The notes beneath the pieces are model-generated. The model saw only the letters and a program-made list of their open reading frames with translations. It was not told the DNA's origin and ran no database searches. A DNA stretch of 64,000 bases from Saccharopolyspora kobensis. GTDB taxonomy: Bacteria; Actinomycetota; Actinomycetes; Mycobacteriales; Pseudonocardiaceae. The stretch spans positions 124,001 through 188,000 of the forward strand of contig NZ_FNVB01000005.1 of NCBI RefSeq assembly GCF_900108315.1. Direction: 5' to 3'. The translations under genes were made by a program, and so were the position numbers. Below, one piece after another: positions 19,601 to 30,028 of this stretch (position 1 is the stretch's first letter; each line of letters opens with the position of its first letter).

Positions 19601-20936
19601 CGTCGGAATCCACCCGGATGCGGTAGCCGCCGGAGTGCCGCACCTCGACGGGCACGCCGTCGGCATCGCGCTCGACGTCGATGCGCTGGCCGCTGCGATC
19701 GACGATCGCGGTCAACGGCCGGATCTCGCCCGCAGGGCCGAAGTGCAGCGTCCTGCCCTGCGCCACGTCGGTGATCGTGTAGGCGTCGCCCTCGAAACGC
19801 GCCAAGCGCCGCTGCGGCCCGGTCACCGCGTCGGCGGACGCTCCCTGCGCCGGCTGCGGGAAGAGGGAGAGCGTGCCGTCGTCGGCGACGAAGCACACGT
19901 CGGTCCCGTCCAGCTCCAACCGCTGGTCCAGCGTCGAAGCCCACGTCGGGCCGAAGTGCTGACCGGCCCGGAAGGACGACAGGTGCAACCGCTTGAGGAC
20001 CAGGGGAAGCAGGCCCGGGAGTTCGACATCGGTCTGCGCGAGCACCATGCTCCCGGTGGCGACGTCGATCGGGTCCCCGGTCGTCTGCCGCTCGGGAACC
20101 GGAACCCGGTGTTCGGGAGCGTCCGGAAGCTTCTTGAGCGTCTTGAGGATCTTGCCGATCCCACCGGTGAGGACGCCGCCGATGACCTCGCCGGTGATCC
20201 GGCCCAGCCCCACTTCACCGCGCCCGTTGGCGAAATCGTTCCAGGAGACCATCTCCTTGAACGTCTCCACGGGGTGGGTGGCGGCGTAGGCCATCGCCTT
20301 CACCGTCCCCAGCGGATCGGAGAAGGCGTCGTAGAACGCGGTGAACGTGCCGCTGAAACCTTCCCAGAGCGCGCCGTAGAAGTTCGCGTCGATCTGCGCC
20401 TGGGAGTCCTGGGGCGCCACCGCGGCTTCTTCCCGCAGCGCGAAGGCAGCGCGGTCGCCCTCTCCGGCCAGTTCCTGCCGAGCCGCTCGCAGCATGTCCT
20501 GGGCCGCCTGCCGCCGTTCCGCACCGGGGTCGACGAAGGGAGCGACCGCACCGCCTTGTGCGTCGGCGACGGCCTTCTCGTAGTCCAGCTTCGCCTGCTC
20601 GGTGGCGGCTTCGCCCTCCGCCCACAACCGGGCGGCCTCGGCCGCCTCGGCCTGGGCCCACCGCAGCACCCGCGCGTACTCCTCAAGCGCGGCAGCCCCG
20701 GCCGCCAGCGAATCACCGCCGTCGAACCAGCGCGGGACATCGGTCTGGTGCTGCTCGTGCCAGAGGTCCGCGGCCTCGCCGCTCCACCCACCGGCATCGA
20801 TCCGTTTCAGCGCTTCGCCGGTCTCGGACGCCCTGACCGCTCGCTCCCGGATGAACCGGGCGTTCGCCATGATCGCGTCCGGGTCTCCGGGCACCAGCAG
20901 CGTCGGCTCGGTGACCTGCCCGAGCTCGTGGGTCAT
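16623..20936 (-). CDS. RHS polymorphic toxin with C-terminal toxin domain
   Basis: 1437-aa secreted contact-dependent toxin. In order: an N-terminal helical secretion-type domain with a W-x-G motif (DAGGWSGEAADLW, about residue 50); DUF6531-like DPIDVATGSMVLAQTDVELPG (about 255); a long array of YD repeats such as YDERGHLASF; the RHS core end HRHYDPNTGRYASNDPLGL; and the DPFGL junction followed by a 128-aa tip. The tip contains FVFDPVQNRFV and TNEWSGHYGHQWTPEIR, which resemble the polymorphic toxin type 43 group, a moderate-confidence recall. Its ATG overlaps the upstream WXG-like stop. GC falls in the tip, as expected for a swapped toxin module. Confidence 0.9.
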   Translation of the reverse strand: MTHELGQVTEPTLLVPGDPDAIMANARFIRERAVRASETGEALKRIDAGGWSGEAADLWHEQHQTDVPRWFDGGDSLAAGAAALEEYARVLRWAQAEAAEAARLWAEGEAATEQAKLDYEKAVADAQGGAVAPFVDPGAERRQAAQDMLRAARQELAGEGDRAAFALREEAAVAPQDSQAQIDANFYGALWEGFSGTFTAFYDAFSDPLGTVKAMAYAATHPVETFKEMVSWNDFANGRGEVGLGRITGEVIGGVLTGGIGKILKTLKKLPDAPEHRVPVPERQTTGDPIDVATGSMVLAQTDVELPGLLPLVLKRLHLSSFRAGQHFGPTWASTLDQRLELDGTDVCFVADDGTLSLFPQPAQGASADAVTGPQRRLARFEGDAYTITDVAQGRTLHFGPAGEIRPLTAIVDRSGQRIDVERDADGVPVEVRHSGGYRIRVDSDAGLVTALHLRDADDGDDVLLMRYGYEDQRLTEVINASGLPLRFTYDESGRITSWTDRNDKWYRYVYDDGGRVVEVEGSGGFFSGTLEYDHENRITCWTDSQGARTEYHLNEAGQTVREVDAQGGEIRSEWDDRDRLLSRTDQLGRTVRHEYDEVGNLVAVTRPDGSQTRIEYDDLRLPVTIIAPDGAVTRREHDERGNVVRSVDALGAVTTYAYDERGHLASFTDALGNVRRVETDAAGLPVVVTDPMGNATRYARDGFGRVAEVVDPLGGTTRFGWTVDGKPAWRTSPDGATERWLYDGEGNLRTFVDALGQETHTEVTHFDLPSAEIRPDGTRLEFDYDTELRLVAVTNEQGLVWRYDYDVVGNLAREIDFNGRAVTYRHDAAGQLIERTNGAGETTSFSRDVLGNVIERRNGSVTSTFTYDPLGRLLEAMDGDTQVTFERDPAGRVLAETINGRTVASVYDPLGRRIRRRTPSGAESVWEYGPNGRPSALHTAGRTLRFGYDRAGHEVQRDLGPDVVLAQAWNANHQLLSQTLDRAGQQVQRRSYTYRADGYLTGLDDKLTGPRTFDLDRLGRITAVNGPGWSERYAYDAAGNLAHASWPTSDPEELGDREYSGTLIRRAGKVRYEHDAQGRVVLRQRKRLSRKPDTWRYFWDADDRLTEVLTPDGARWHYRYDPLGRRVAKQRLTPDGSRVLEQIEFIWDAAVLAEQAHTDGLPNGPHLLDARVTVWNHEPGTFRPLTQAQRSAVRNAPQRWIDEQFHSIITDLVGTPTELIDDQGAVSWHRRTTLWGVTPDQSRAGAYTPLRFPGQYHDPETGFNYNYHRHYDPNTGRYASNDPLGLAASPRPQSYVSNPSRQIDPFGLVPCPDDSKLPGSGPIPGVLEVSERVKSVGAVENFFPKGERDFVFDPVQNRFVTGSEQGILGHDGLRESIGGNPSDVVGGRLSRGPNGEFLTNEWSGHYGHQWTPEIRQKFVEFMGEYGLEVAHTPWRG

Positions 20937-21283
20937 CGGCCCATCCCCGGAATCGTCGTCGGCGGCTGCACGGCATCGAGCCCCGGATCGACGGAAAGCG
21001 CGTCCGCACCGGCCTGATCCGCTTCCCGGTACGCCTTGGCGGTTTCGGCGAGCGAATAGCTCATCCGGGTCGCCCGGTCGCACAGCGCGTCCAGGCCGAC
21101 CGACCACCGGTCGCAGAACTCCGTCAAGGCCGAGAGCAGATCGGCGTGCCCGTAGGACTCGCTCGCGCCCGGAAGCTCGCTCAGCTCCGAGTTGTCCTGC
21201 CCGGCGACGAGTTCGTCCATGTTCCTCGCCGCGGCTTCCAGCAGCTCGATCTCGACGTGAAAACCGTTGCCGTCCAAATTCAC
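20933..21283 (-). CDS. WXG100-like small helical protein
   Basis: 116-aa helical protein with a pattern of the ESX/WXG100 kind: an N-terminal helix (LLEAAARNMDELVAG), a central FCDRWSVGLDALCDRA and a second long helix. GTG at 21283 overlaps the SseB-like stop and its own stop overlaps the RHS start, so all three are coupled. It may pair with the RHS N-terminus for type VII-type export or act as its chaperone, which is inference. Confidence 0.72.
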   Translation of the reverse strand: MNLDGNGFHVEIELLEAAARNMDELVAGQDNSELSELPGASESYGHADLLSALTEFCDRWSVGLDALCDRATRMSYSLAETAKAYREADQAGADALSVDPGLDAVQPPTTIPGMGR

Positions 21284-21684
21284 CGCACCGCCTTGCGAGC
21301 AGCGGCCTGGCGCGCCGGCGCCGTGCGCTTCCACTCCCGTTCGAGCGCGAAGAAGTCGTCGACCCGCGCGACCAGCGGCAGCCGGTGGTCGTCATCGGGA
21401 TCGACCATCACGCCCACACCGGGCGGCACCAGCTCCAGGAAGATCGCGCCCGGCATCGAGATGTAGTCGCACGCCCCCGCGTGGGCGGCTAGGCGATCCA
21501 GGGTCGTGAACGCCACCGTCCACCGGCCCTGGCTCTCTGTGTCCGTCACGAACACGCCGGGCTTCTCCGGCCTCCGGGCGTAGACGACGGCCTTCGCGAA
21601 CGCCGCGTAGAACGCCTTGACCGGTCGCTCGCCCGCGGACACGGCTCGGGCCAGGGCTGTTAGGTCTGAGTCCCCCACTGACAC
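21280..21684 (-). CDS. SseB-like domain protein
   Basis: 134-aa protein resembling the SseB N-terminal domain: KAFYAAFAKAVVYARRPEKPGV, a strand WTVAFTTLDRLAAHAG and VPPGVGVMVDPDDDHRLPL. GTG start at 21684. It is first of the coupled SseB-like, WXG-like, RHS operon. This arrangement recurs upstream of actinobacterial RHS toxins; a chaperone or export role is inferred. Confidence 0.7.
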   Translation of the reverse strand: MSVGDSDLTALARAVSAGERPVKAFYAAFAKAVVYARRPEKPGVFVTDTESQGRWTVAFTTLDRLAAHAGACDYISMPGAIFLELVPPGVGVMVDPDDDHRLPLVARVDDFFALEREWKRTAPARQAAARKAVR

Positions 21685-21717
21685 GCGGGGGACCCTACCC
21701 AGGAACGTGACTAACTG

Positions 21718-22556
21718 TCAGGAATTCTGGCGCCATTGGGCGAGGACGGTGACCGTGCCCGGGTCCACTTCGGTGAAGCCCGCGTCTCGGACCATGCCCA
21801 CTCGGGCTTCCCGCCAGGCCTTCTCCGGGTTGTCTCGCGGGTGCAGGCCCGCCCAGGTGTCCGCGTCGGCCTTGCGGACCGAGCAGCGGAAGCCGTCGGC
21901 GGACCAGCGCTCCAGCTCCGCGGTCATGCCTTCGCCGTGCAGCAGGGAAGCCAGGATCATCGTCGCGTGGCCGACCTGGGCCGCCGACTTGCCCGCGCTC
22001 ATCGGGACGTCCGGGTTCAGCCACAGCACCGGCGCGTCCGGGGCCGGGGCCCCCGGGTCGTCGGAATCCAGTTCGCTGCCGGAGATCTGCAGGCGGCTGA
22101 GCTCCTTCGGCATGTCCGCCACGCGCATCGGCAGGAAGGCCCGCACCTCGGCGTTGCCGACCTCGAAGGTGCGGCCGGGCAGCGACTGCACCGCTTCCCA
22201 GTGCGCTCCGCGCGCCCGCCGCGCCACCTTGCGGATGCGGCCGCTGATCCAGGTGCTCATGGCCTCGTGCCACTCGCCGCCCGGCTTGCAGCGCTCGTCC
22301 AGGCACACCGCCAGCGCCGCCGACGCCGCCGCTTCCAGCAGCGCCGTGCGGTCCGGTGGCTCTCGCCGCTCGATGCGCAGGACCATCGGCATCAGCACCA
22401 CGTTCTCCGGGTCCTCGTCCGAGGTGGCCGCGGTGGCCGCACCCGGCAGGGCCAGCCAGGAGGCGTAGCGGGTGATCAGCGGGTCCAGCACGTCGAAGGC
22501 GGTGTCCTGCACACCTCCGTCAGCCGCTTCCGGGCCGTCGTTATTCCCAGGGCGCA

Positions 22557-22557
<1 letters not shown>
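21718..22557 (-). CDS. Peptidyl-tRNA hydrolase (PTH2-type)
   Basis: 279-aa protein. The PTH2 signature is in the C-terminal part: NPDVPMSAGKSAAQVGHATM, with the conserved K, Q-x-x-H-A pattern, followed by WSADGFRCSVRKADAD. The N-terminal 150 residues are an actinobacterial extension of unknown role. The ATG at 22557 shares one base with the serB stop, so the two are co-translated. Confidence 0.82.
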
Positions 22558-23867
<1,310 letters not shown>

Positions 23868-23914
23868 CTAGCTCCACCCTGGCACAGGTGCGTACCGCGG
23901 GGCTAGCGCGCAGA

Positions 23915-25702
23915 TCACTTCTCGGTGGTGTCGTCCCTGTTGGACTCGTCCTTGGTGACCGGCTTCTGCTTCACCGCCGTGGCCGTGCCGCCGCCCTCGT
24001 GCTTGTGGGCGAGGGTCTTGCCGGTGAGGCTCAGGTGCGCTTCGAGTCGCATCCGCTCGGCGATGTGCGGGTAGTGCAGCTCGAAGGCCGGGCGCTCGGA
24101 GCGGATCCGGGGCAGCTCGGTGAAGTTGTGCCGCGGCGGCGGGCAGGAGGTGGCCCACTCCAGGGAGTTGCCGTAGCCCCACGGGTCGTCGACCTCGACG
24201 ACCTCGCCGTAGCGGTAGCTCTTGAACACGTTGTAGAGGAACGGCAGCATCGAGGCGCCCAGGATGAACGCGCCGATCGTGGAGATCGTGTTCAGCATGG
24301 TGAAGCCGTCGGACTCCAGGTAGTCGGCGTACCGACGCGGCATGCCCTCGTTGCCCAGCCAGTGCTGGACGAGGAAGGTGCCGTGGAAGCCGATGAACGT
24401 CAGCCAGAAGTGCAGCTTGGCCAGCCGCTCGTCCATCATCCGGCCCGTCATCTTCGGGAACCAGAAGTAGATGCCGGCGAAGGTCGCGAACACGATCGTG
24501 CCGTAGAGCACGTAGTGGAAGTGCGCCACCACGAAGTAGGTGTCGGAGACGTGGAAGTCGACCGGCGGCATCGCCAGCAGCACACCGGTCAGACCGCCGA
24601 AGAGGAAGGTGACCAGGAAGCCGACGCTGAAGAGCATCGGTGATTCGAAGGTCAGCTGGCCCTTCCACATGGTGCCGATCCAGTTGAAGAACTTCACACC
24701 GGTCGGGACCGCGATCAGGAACGTGGTGAAGGCGAAGAACGGCAGCAGCACCGCGCCGGTGGCGTACATGTGGTGCGCCCACACCACGACCGACAGGGCC
24801 GCGATGCCCAGCGTGGCGTACACCAGGCCGGAGTAGCCGAAGATCGGCTTGCGGCTGAACACCGGGAAGATCTCCGAGACGATGCCGAAGAACGGCAGCG
24901 CCACGATGTAGACCTCGGGGTGGCCGAAGAACCAGAACAGGTGCTGCCAGAGGATCACGCCGCCGTTGGCCGGGTCGAACACGTGCGCACCCAGGTGCCG
25001 GTCGGCCATCAGGCCCAGCAGCGCGGCGGTCAGGATCGGGAACGCCATCAGGATCAGCACGCTGGTCACCAGGATGTTCCAGGTGAAGATCGGCATCCGG
25101 AACATCGTCATGCCCGGCGCCCGCAGGCAGACCACCGTGGTGATCATGTTCACCGCACCCAGGATGGTGCCCAGACCACCGACGGCCAGACCCGCGATCC
25201 ACATGTCCGCGCCGTGACCCGGCGAGTGCAGGGCGTCCGACAGCGGCGTGTAGGCGAACCAGCCGAAGTCCGCGGCACCGCCCGGCAGCAGGAAGCCGCT
25301 GACGACCATCAGACCGCCGAACGAGTACAGCCAGTACCCGAGGGCGTTCAGCCGCGGGAACGCGACGTCGGGGGAACCGATCTGCAGCGGCAGGATGTAG
25401 TTCGCGAAGCCGAACAGGATCGGCGTCGCGTACAGCAGCAGCATCACCGTGCCGTGCATGGTGAACAGCTGGTTGTACTGCTCCTGCGACAGGAACTGCA
25501 TCCCCGGAACGGCGAGCTCACCGCGGATCAGCATCGCCATCAGGCCGCCGACCAGGAAGAACGCCATCGACGTGACCAGGTAGAGGATGCCGATTTGCTT
25601 GTGGTCCGTGGTGCGGAACATCCGCGCCATGAACGAACCCTTGACCGTTTTGCGCACCGGATAGGGGCGCGTGGCGATCGGCTGTGGCGCGACGGCCGTC
25701 AC
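23915..25702 (-). CDS. ctaD: Cytochrome c oxidase subunit I (aa3 type)
   Basis: 595-aa, twelve-helix haem-copper oxidase subunit. The first haem ligand region is [15 protein letters not shown], the CuB/tyrosine motif is [13 protein letters not shown], CuB histidines follow in WAHHMYATG, and haem ligands in [10 protein letters not shown]. The N-terminus [15 protein letters not shown] is typical. GTG start at 25702. The C-terminal cytoplasmic extension is lysine-rich. Subunits II and III are not in this window. Confidence 0.96.
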   Translation of the reverse strand: MTAVAPQPIATRPYPVRKTVKGSFMARMFRTTDHKQIGILYLVTSMAFFLVGGLMAMLIRGELAVPGMQFLSQEQYNQLFTMHGTVMLLLYATPILFGFANYILPLQIGSPDVAFPRLNALGYWLYSFGGLMVVSGFLLPGGAADFGWFAYTPLSDALHSPGHGADMWIAGLAVGGLGTILGAVNMITTVVCLRAPGMTMFRMPIFTWNILVTSVLILMAFPILTAALLGLMADRHLGAHVFDPANGGVILWQHLFWFFGHPEVYIVALPFFGIVSEIFPVFSRKPIFGYSGLVYATLGIAALSVVVWAHHMYATGAVLLPFFAFTTFLIAVPTGVKFFNWIGTMWKGQLTFESPMLFSVGFLVTFLFGGLTGVLLAMPPVDFHVSDTYFVVAHFHYVLYGTIVFATFAGIYFWFPKMTGRMMDERLAKLHFWLTFIGFHGTFLVQHWLGNEGMPRRYADYLESDGFTMLNTISTIGAFILGASMLPFLYNVFKSYRYGEVVEVDDPWGYGNSLEWATSCPPPRHNFTELPRIRSERPAFELHYPHIAERMRLEAHLSLTGKTLAHKHEGGGTATAVKQKPVTKDESNRDDTTEK

Positions 25703-26284
25703 GGTGCCTCCTGCACTCCCTTGAAGCCTTCATCGGATCCGGTCGGATCCGCCCCGACCCGGGTGGGCCGGATGACAGCATGCGACACCCCGCAGGGCGA
25801 CTGCAGGACGAGCCAGTCGCGATCGCTGCCGACTGCGGATACTAGTCCCGGCTCCCGGCCGCAGTTCGGCCGGGCCGTAGCCACCCTATTCATTGCCCCG
25901 CGCCCGGTCACCCCGAGTGAGATCGACCCGACAGGCCGCGATCACCGCGGGCCCGGCGGCGATGTCGCCCGCAAGCCTGCCGGCGAGGCCATCCGCGCCG
26001 GTGAAGCGCTCGCACCCAGCTGCGCGGGGCGGCCACCGGCGGGTTCCGGGCGGTTCCCCGGCGAGGACGGCCCCTCCGCCGTGCATCGGGCCATGCACCA
26101 GGAGCGACACCCGCAGGCCGGGGAAGCACTCAGGTTCCGCTGAGCGACCACCCAGGCAACCCATCCACTAGCAGGTTCTGGACGGGCGGCTAGCCTACTG
26201 GTCAACAGGTCCGGCAGCCCGACCTGCGAGCAGTTCGACGGGCCGCCCTGGGACGACGTCCACCAGATCCTGGAGGGGAAGCAC
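25703..26284. other. ctaD upstream region containing a family B repeat
   Basis: 582 bases separating the divergent ctaD and lipoprotein genes. It holds two GGATCCG repeats near 25734-25751, close to the ctaD start, and the family B element at 26035-26150. I see no convincing coding sequence here. Confidence 0.5.
26035..26150 (+). repeat. Family B structured element, copy 3
   Basis: GGTTCCCCGGC (26052-26062) pairs with GCCGGGGAAGC farther on (about 26117-26127), enclosing a GTGCATCGGGCCATGCAC hairpin at 26081-26098. It is written opposite to ctaD. Confidence 0.75.
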
Positions 26285-26893
26285 GTGCGGAGGAGCACGA
26301 TCATCGGCGCTGTGCTGATCGGCGGTCTCGCCCTCGCGGGCTGCACGCCTGCCGAGGCACCGAGCGACCAGCCCCCGGCCCCCGGCACGCCGCCGCCGGC
26401 GACCGCGCAGCACAACGCCGGGCAGCACGGCGCGGGTGAGCACAGCGAGACGGACCGCGAGTTCGCCCAGCAGCTGCTCGCCAACCGCCAGCAGGTGCTG
26501 GAACTGACGCAGCTGGCCCAGACGAACGCGCAGAGCGCGGACGCCAAGGCGCTCGCCGGCGAGCTCCAGCAGTCCGCGCAGCTGCAGATCGGCCAGCTCA
26601 ACGCGTTCCTGACCTCGGCCGCGGGCCAGGAGTCGGGCAGCGCCCCGGAGGACGCCGCCGACCAGGCCGACGGCACCGGCCAGCAGTCCCCGCAGCAGGT
26701 GGACCAGCTGAAGCAGGTCACCGGCGCGCAGTTCGACCAGCAGTGGAAGCAGGCCGTGCAGGCGCTGGAGCAGAGCGCCGCGCAGCTGGCCCGCTCCGAG
26801 CAGGAGGAGGGCCAGTCGCAGGCCATGCGCAAGCTGGCCGAGGACTTCCTCGCCGGGCAGCAGGACGTGCTGACCAAGCTCAACGCCCTCTGA
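26285..26893 (+). CDS. DUF305-like lipoprotein
   Basis: 202-aa exported lipoprotein: an N-terminal hydrophobic segment ends in the lipobox LALAGC, followed by a proline-rich linker and a long glutamine-rich helical domain starting DREFAQQLLANRQQVLELTQ. This resembles DUF305, but the usual His-His metal pair is absent, so it is probably a divergent member. GTG start with GGAGGGG upstream. A strong terminator follows. Envelope role unknown. Confidence 0.75.
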   Translation: MRRSTIIGAVLIGGLALAGCTPAEAPSDQPPAPGTPPPATAQHNAGQHGAGEHSETDREFAQQLLANRQQVLELTQLAQTNAQSADAKALAGELQQSAQLQIGQLNAFLTSAAGQESGSAPEDAADQADGTGQQSPQQVDQLKQVTGAQFDQQWKQAVQALEQSAAQLARSEQEEGQSQAMRKLAEDFLAGQQDVLTKLNAL

Positions 26894-26906
26894 TCCGAGG
26901 CACCGG

Positions 26907-26934
26907 ACGGGGCCGCAGACACCTGCGGCCCCGT
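26907..26934. terminator. Bidirectional intrinsic terminator
   Basis: Perfect 12-bp stem ACGGGGCCGCAG with CTGCGGCCCCGT around a 4-base loop ACAC, followed by TTGCTTTT on the plus strand. It lies between the convergent lipoprotein and membrane protein genes. Confidence 0.9.
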
Positions 26935-26941
26935 TTGCTTT

Positions 26942-27613
26942 TCAGCGGCGCCTGATCCGCCTGACCAGCGCTTCCAGCCCCGCCGCCAGCAAGGCCACCG
27001 CGAGGTGCGCGGGCCAGAGCAGCAGGTGCGTGGCCGCCGGAGCGCCGACGTCGACGAGCTGCTCGTCGAATCCGGCCAGCAGCGCGCCGGCGGCCAGCAG
27101 CAGCGCCGGGAGCACCAGCCCGGACCGCAGCAGCAGGAAGCCCACCACCGCGAACGCGAGGGCGTTGCCCACCAGCGCCCAGACCAGCAACCCGCCGGAG
27201 AGCGTCGTTCCGAACGCGGTGCACGCGGTCGCGATCACGGCCAGCGCCGCGGCCCGCCCGAGCGCCTTCCGCCTGCGCGGCCGCTCCTGACCGCGCCGGA
27301 GCCCGGCCGCGCCGACGAGCACGAGCAACCTCGGCCAGCCCGCGACCAACGCCCCGATCCACTGCGGACCAGTGCCGACGAGCACTCCGCCGATCTCGAT
27401 GCGCTCGCCGGAGCCCACGATCTCGCCGAGCACCACCAGTGCCGTGACCGCGCCGAGGCACCACATCGGTGCCCAGGTCTTCCGGCGGATGAACAACGCC
27501 AGGGCCGCCGGCACCGCCAACCCGATCAGCACCGGATCGAGCGGATACCCGAAGAGGACGCCGAGCAGCGCGATCAGCGCCGCGTAGGCCGCACCGAAAG
27601 CAATGCCGATCAC
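26942..27613 (-). CDS. Multi-pass membrane protein, unknown function
   Basis: 223-aa hydrophobic protein with about seven predicted helices (for example VIGIAFGAAYAALIALLGVL and VWALVGNALAFAVVGFLLL), ending in basic RRIRRR. GTG at 27613 follows a perfect AGGAGG and overlaps the stop of the BAAT-like gene (GTGA), so the two products are coupled and may work together in the envelope. Family not recognised. Confidence 0.75.
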   Translation of the reverse strand: MIGIAFGAAYAALIALLGVLFGYPLDPVLIGLAVPAALALFIRRKTWAPMWCLGAVTALVVLGEIVGSGERIEIGGVLVGTGPQWIGALVAGWPRLLVLVGAAGLRRGQERPRRRKALGRAAALAVIATACTAFGTTLSGGLLVWALVGNALAFAVVGFLLLRSGLVLPALLLAAGALLAGFDEQLVDVGAPAATHLLLWPAHLAVALLAAGLEALVRRIRRR

Positions 27614-28929
27614 AATTCCTCCTGGAACAGCTCGACGACGCGGCGGACGGTGTCCGCGGTGGCTGCCGCGTTGGCCTGCGGCGTTCCGCCGCCCGCGGCC
27701 CAGAAGACGCCCGGGATCAACGCGGCCGCGGTCGTGTAGGAGGTCGGGAGGTTCGGCACGTCGAGGATGAAGTGCCCGGCTCCCGGCTGGACCACGTGCT
27801 CGGCCCGGTCGCCGAGCCGCCGGGCGGCGACGTCCAGCAGCCGCTGCGACGGCCACATCTCGTCCCGCTCCGCAGACACCAGCAGGAACGCGGCATCGCT
27901 GCGCTCCACCGGGATCGCCGCGCGATCCAGTTCCTCCCGCGTGGCCGTCGTGCCCTGGGTGTCGACGAACCTCCCCGGCCGTCCGCGCGCGGCATCGGCC
28001 AGGAAGCCGACCGGCGAGCCGGGTGCCGCGATCACCAGCGGCGGGAGGTCGGCACCGGCGTGCGTCCAGGACGACGCCTGCGGCGCCATGCTCGGGAACA
28101 CCGCTCCGGACCCGACGACCGACGCCACCGCGCCCACGCCGGGCGAGAAAGCGCCGAGCACCAGCGCGAACTCGCCGCCCCTGGACAAGCCGACCACGCC
28201 GACGCGCCCGTCGGACACTTCCGGCCGCGCCCGCAGCCAGCCCACCGCGCGGTCGCCGTACTCGACCGGGATCCGGTCCAGCGCGGGCGGCAGCCCGGGC
28301 AGCCCGAAGTAGGCCAGGCCCAGCACGGCGAAGCCCTTCCCGGCCAGGAACCGCCCCAGCTCGGGATTCGGCCGCCCGCCCTCCGATCCGCCCAGCAGGA
28401 TCACGCCCGGGTGCGGCCCGGGACCGGGCGGCAGGTGGAGATCCCCGACCAGCCCGTCCTCGGCGACCGGCACCGACCGCACGCCCGGCGCGTGCAACGG
28501 CACCACCACCGGTTCCTGCGCCACGGTGCGCCCGCCGATGTCGACGCCGACGGTGAGCTGGATCTCCGGTCCGCTCAACGCCGCTCGCGATTCGGACACC
28601 GGTTCTCCGGACGGCAGCCGCATCGACCACAGCAGACCGGTGGGGTCGGCTCCGGCGTAGGAGCCGCCGACCGGGGCGTGCTCGGCGATGTCCACGCGCC
28701 CACCGCGATCCGCCGCGAACGTCGCCCACGAAGTCCACAGCCGACCGCGGTCGTCGGTCATCCGCGCCCAGACCGAAGCCCGCTCTCCCGGCGTCAATCC
28801 GCTCACGACCACCGCGAGCGGCTCGTCGATCGCACCGCTGCCGACGTCCAGCGCGGGGGCGGCGCGGGCGGTGCCCGCGCACCCGGTGAGCAGCAGCGCC
28901 GCGGCCAGCAGGCCGATCACACGTCGCAT
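27610..28929 (-). CDS. BAAT/acyl-CoA thioesterase-like lipoprotein
   Basis: 439-aa exported alpha/beta hydrolase. The signal peptide carries the lipobox LLLTGC. An N-terminal beta-sandwich (about residues 30-150) as in acyl-CoA thioester hydrolase/BAAT proteins precedes the hydrolase with nucleophile motif GLSRGGE, acid in SAERDEMWPS and histidine in GAGHF. The nucleophile is serine, as in thioesterases, rather than the cysteine of BAAT. ATG 28929 has GGAGG upstream. Substrate unknown. Confidence 0.82.
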   Translation of the reverse strand: MRRVIGLLAAALLLTGCAGTARAAPALDVGSGAIDEPLAVVVSGLTPGERASVWARMTDDRGRLWTSWATFAADRGGRVDIAEHAPVGGSYAGADPTGLLWSMRLPSGEPVSESRAALSGPEIQLTVGVDIGGRTVAQEPVVVPLHAPGVRSVPVAEDGLVGDLHLPPGPGPHPGVILLGGSEGGRPNPELGRFLAGKGFAVLGLAYFGLPGLPPALDRIPVEYGDRAVGWLRARPEVSDGRVGVVGLSRGGEFALVLGAFSPGVGAVASVVGSGAVFPSMAPQASSWTHAGADLPPLVIAAPGSPVGFLADAARGRPGRFVDTQGTTATREELDRAAIPVERSDAAFLLVSAERDEMWPSQRLLDVAARRLGDRAEHVVQPGAGHFILDVPNLPTSYTTAAALIPGVFWAAGGGTPQANAAATADTVRRVVELFQEEL

Positions 28930-29032
28930 CGAAACCTCCACTTCAAGATCGAGTGGGGTCAACGGTGCGGCCTCCAGCGACTGGAGGGTCAAGCCCGCGG
29001 AATCCGCCTCTTCCGCAGCGCTCCGGCGGAAC

Positions 29033-29060
29033 CTACTATGAGTAGCCTACTGTCGAGTAG
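29033..29060. promoter_or_regulatory. Tandem CTACT/AGTAG dyads upstream of the SDR gene
   Basis: CTACT-ATG-AGTAG (29033-29045) is followed at once by CTACT-GTCG-AGTAG (29047-29060). Two adjacent dyads directly upstream of the SDR start, in the divergent region with the BAAT-like gene, look like binding sites for a dimeric repressor. No regulator gene is adjacent. Confidence 0.55.
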
Positions 29061-29084
29061 ATAACGTCGACCGAGGGAGTGCTC

Positions 29085-29957
29085 ATGCCGAACGTGTCCG
29101 GCAAGGTCGTCCTGATCACCGGTGCCGCGCGGGGGATCGGCGCGCAGACCGCCCGGGAGCTGGCCCGCCGCGGCGCACGGCTCGCCCTGATCGGCCTGGA
29201 GCCCGACGAGCTCGCCGCCGTCGCGGCGGAGCTCGGCGACGGCCACTTCTGGGCCGAGGCCGACGTCACCGACGGCGACTCGATCAAGGCCGCCGTGGAT
29301 GCCGCCGCCGAGCAGCTCGGGCGCATCGACGCGGTCATCGCCAACGCCGGGATCGCTCCCATCGGAACCGTCCGCAAGAGCGACCCGAGCGCGTTCACCA
29401 AGACCATCGACGTCAACATCAACGGCGTCTTCCACACCGCCCGCGCGGCCCTGCCGCACCTGATCGAGCGCCGCGGCTACCTGCTGGTGGTCTCGTCGCT
29501 GTCGGCCTTCACGCCGATCGGCGGCATGGCCGCCTACACCGCGAGCAAGTCCGGCGCGGAAGCACTCGCCTGCGCGCTGCGCACCGAGGTCATGCACCTG
29601 GGCGTGGGCGTGGGCAGCGCGCACCCGTCGTGGATCGACACCGACATGGTGCGCGACGTGGCGCACGACCTGAGCGCCTTCGAGATGATGCGCAAGCGCC
29701 TGCCCTGGCCGATGCGCGCCACCACGAGCGTGGAGGACTGCGCCAAGGCCTTCGCCGACGGCGTCGAGCGACGAGCCCGCCGGGTGTACGTGCCGCGCGC
29801 GATCGCGCTGATGCACTGGCTGCGCAACGTCCCGTCGTCCCGGCTCGTCGAGTTCCTGATGCGGCCGACCGTGCGCCGCCTGATCCCGAAGATGGAGCAG
29901 GAAGTGGCCGCGCTCGGCCGTTCCCTCAGCGAGCGCAACGAGAAGATCCAGCGCTGA
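29085..29957 (+). CDS. Short-chain dehydrogenase/reductase
   Basis: 290-aa SDR. Cofactor loop TGAARGIGAQTA, NAGIAPIG, catalytic serine in LLVVSSLSAF and YxxxK in AAYTASKSGAEALA. The C-terminal extension beyond residue 230 is basic and helical, as in envelope-lipid-associated SDRs. ATG 29085 is preceded by GAGGGAG. Likely NADP-dependent; substrate unknown. Confidence 0.9.
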   Translation: MPNVSGKVVLITGAARGIGAQTARELARRGARLALIGLEPDELAAVAAELGDGHFWAEADVTDGDSIKAAVDAAAEQLGRIDAVIANAGIAPIGTVRKSDPSAFTKTIDVNINGVFHTARAALPHLIERRGYLLVVSSLSAFTPIGGMAAYTASKSGAEALACALRTEVMHLGVGVGSAHPSWIDTDMVRDVAHDLSAFEMMRKRLPWPMRATTSVEDCAKAFADGVERRARRVYVPRAIALMHWLRNVPSSRLVEFLMRPTVRRLIPKMEQEVAALGRSLSERNEKIQR

Positions 29958-29979
29958 CAGTCCACTTCGGATGGTGGAA

Positions 29980-30025
29980 CCGGTGGCCGGGGGTGTCTGA
30001 CGCGGAAAGCTCCCCCGGCCACCGG
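29980..30025. terminator. Bidirectional hairpin between SDR and VanZ genes
   Basis: 14-bp perfect stem CCGGTGGCCGGGGG (29980-29993) with CCCCCGGCCACCGG (30012-30025), between convergent genes. Confidence 0.8.
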
Positions 30026-30028
30026 GGC

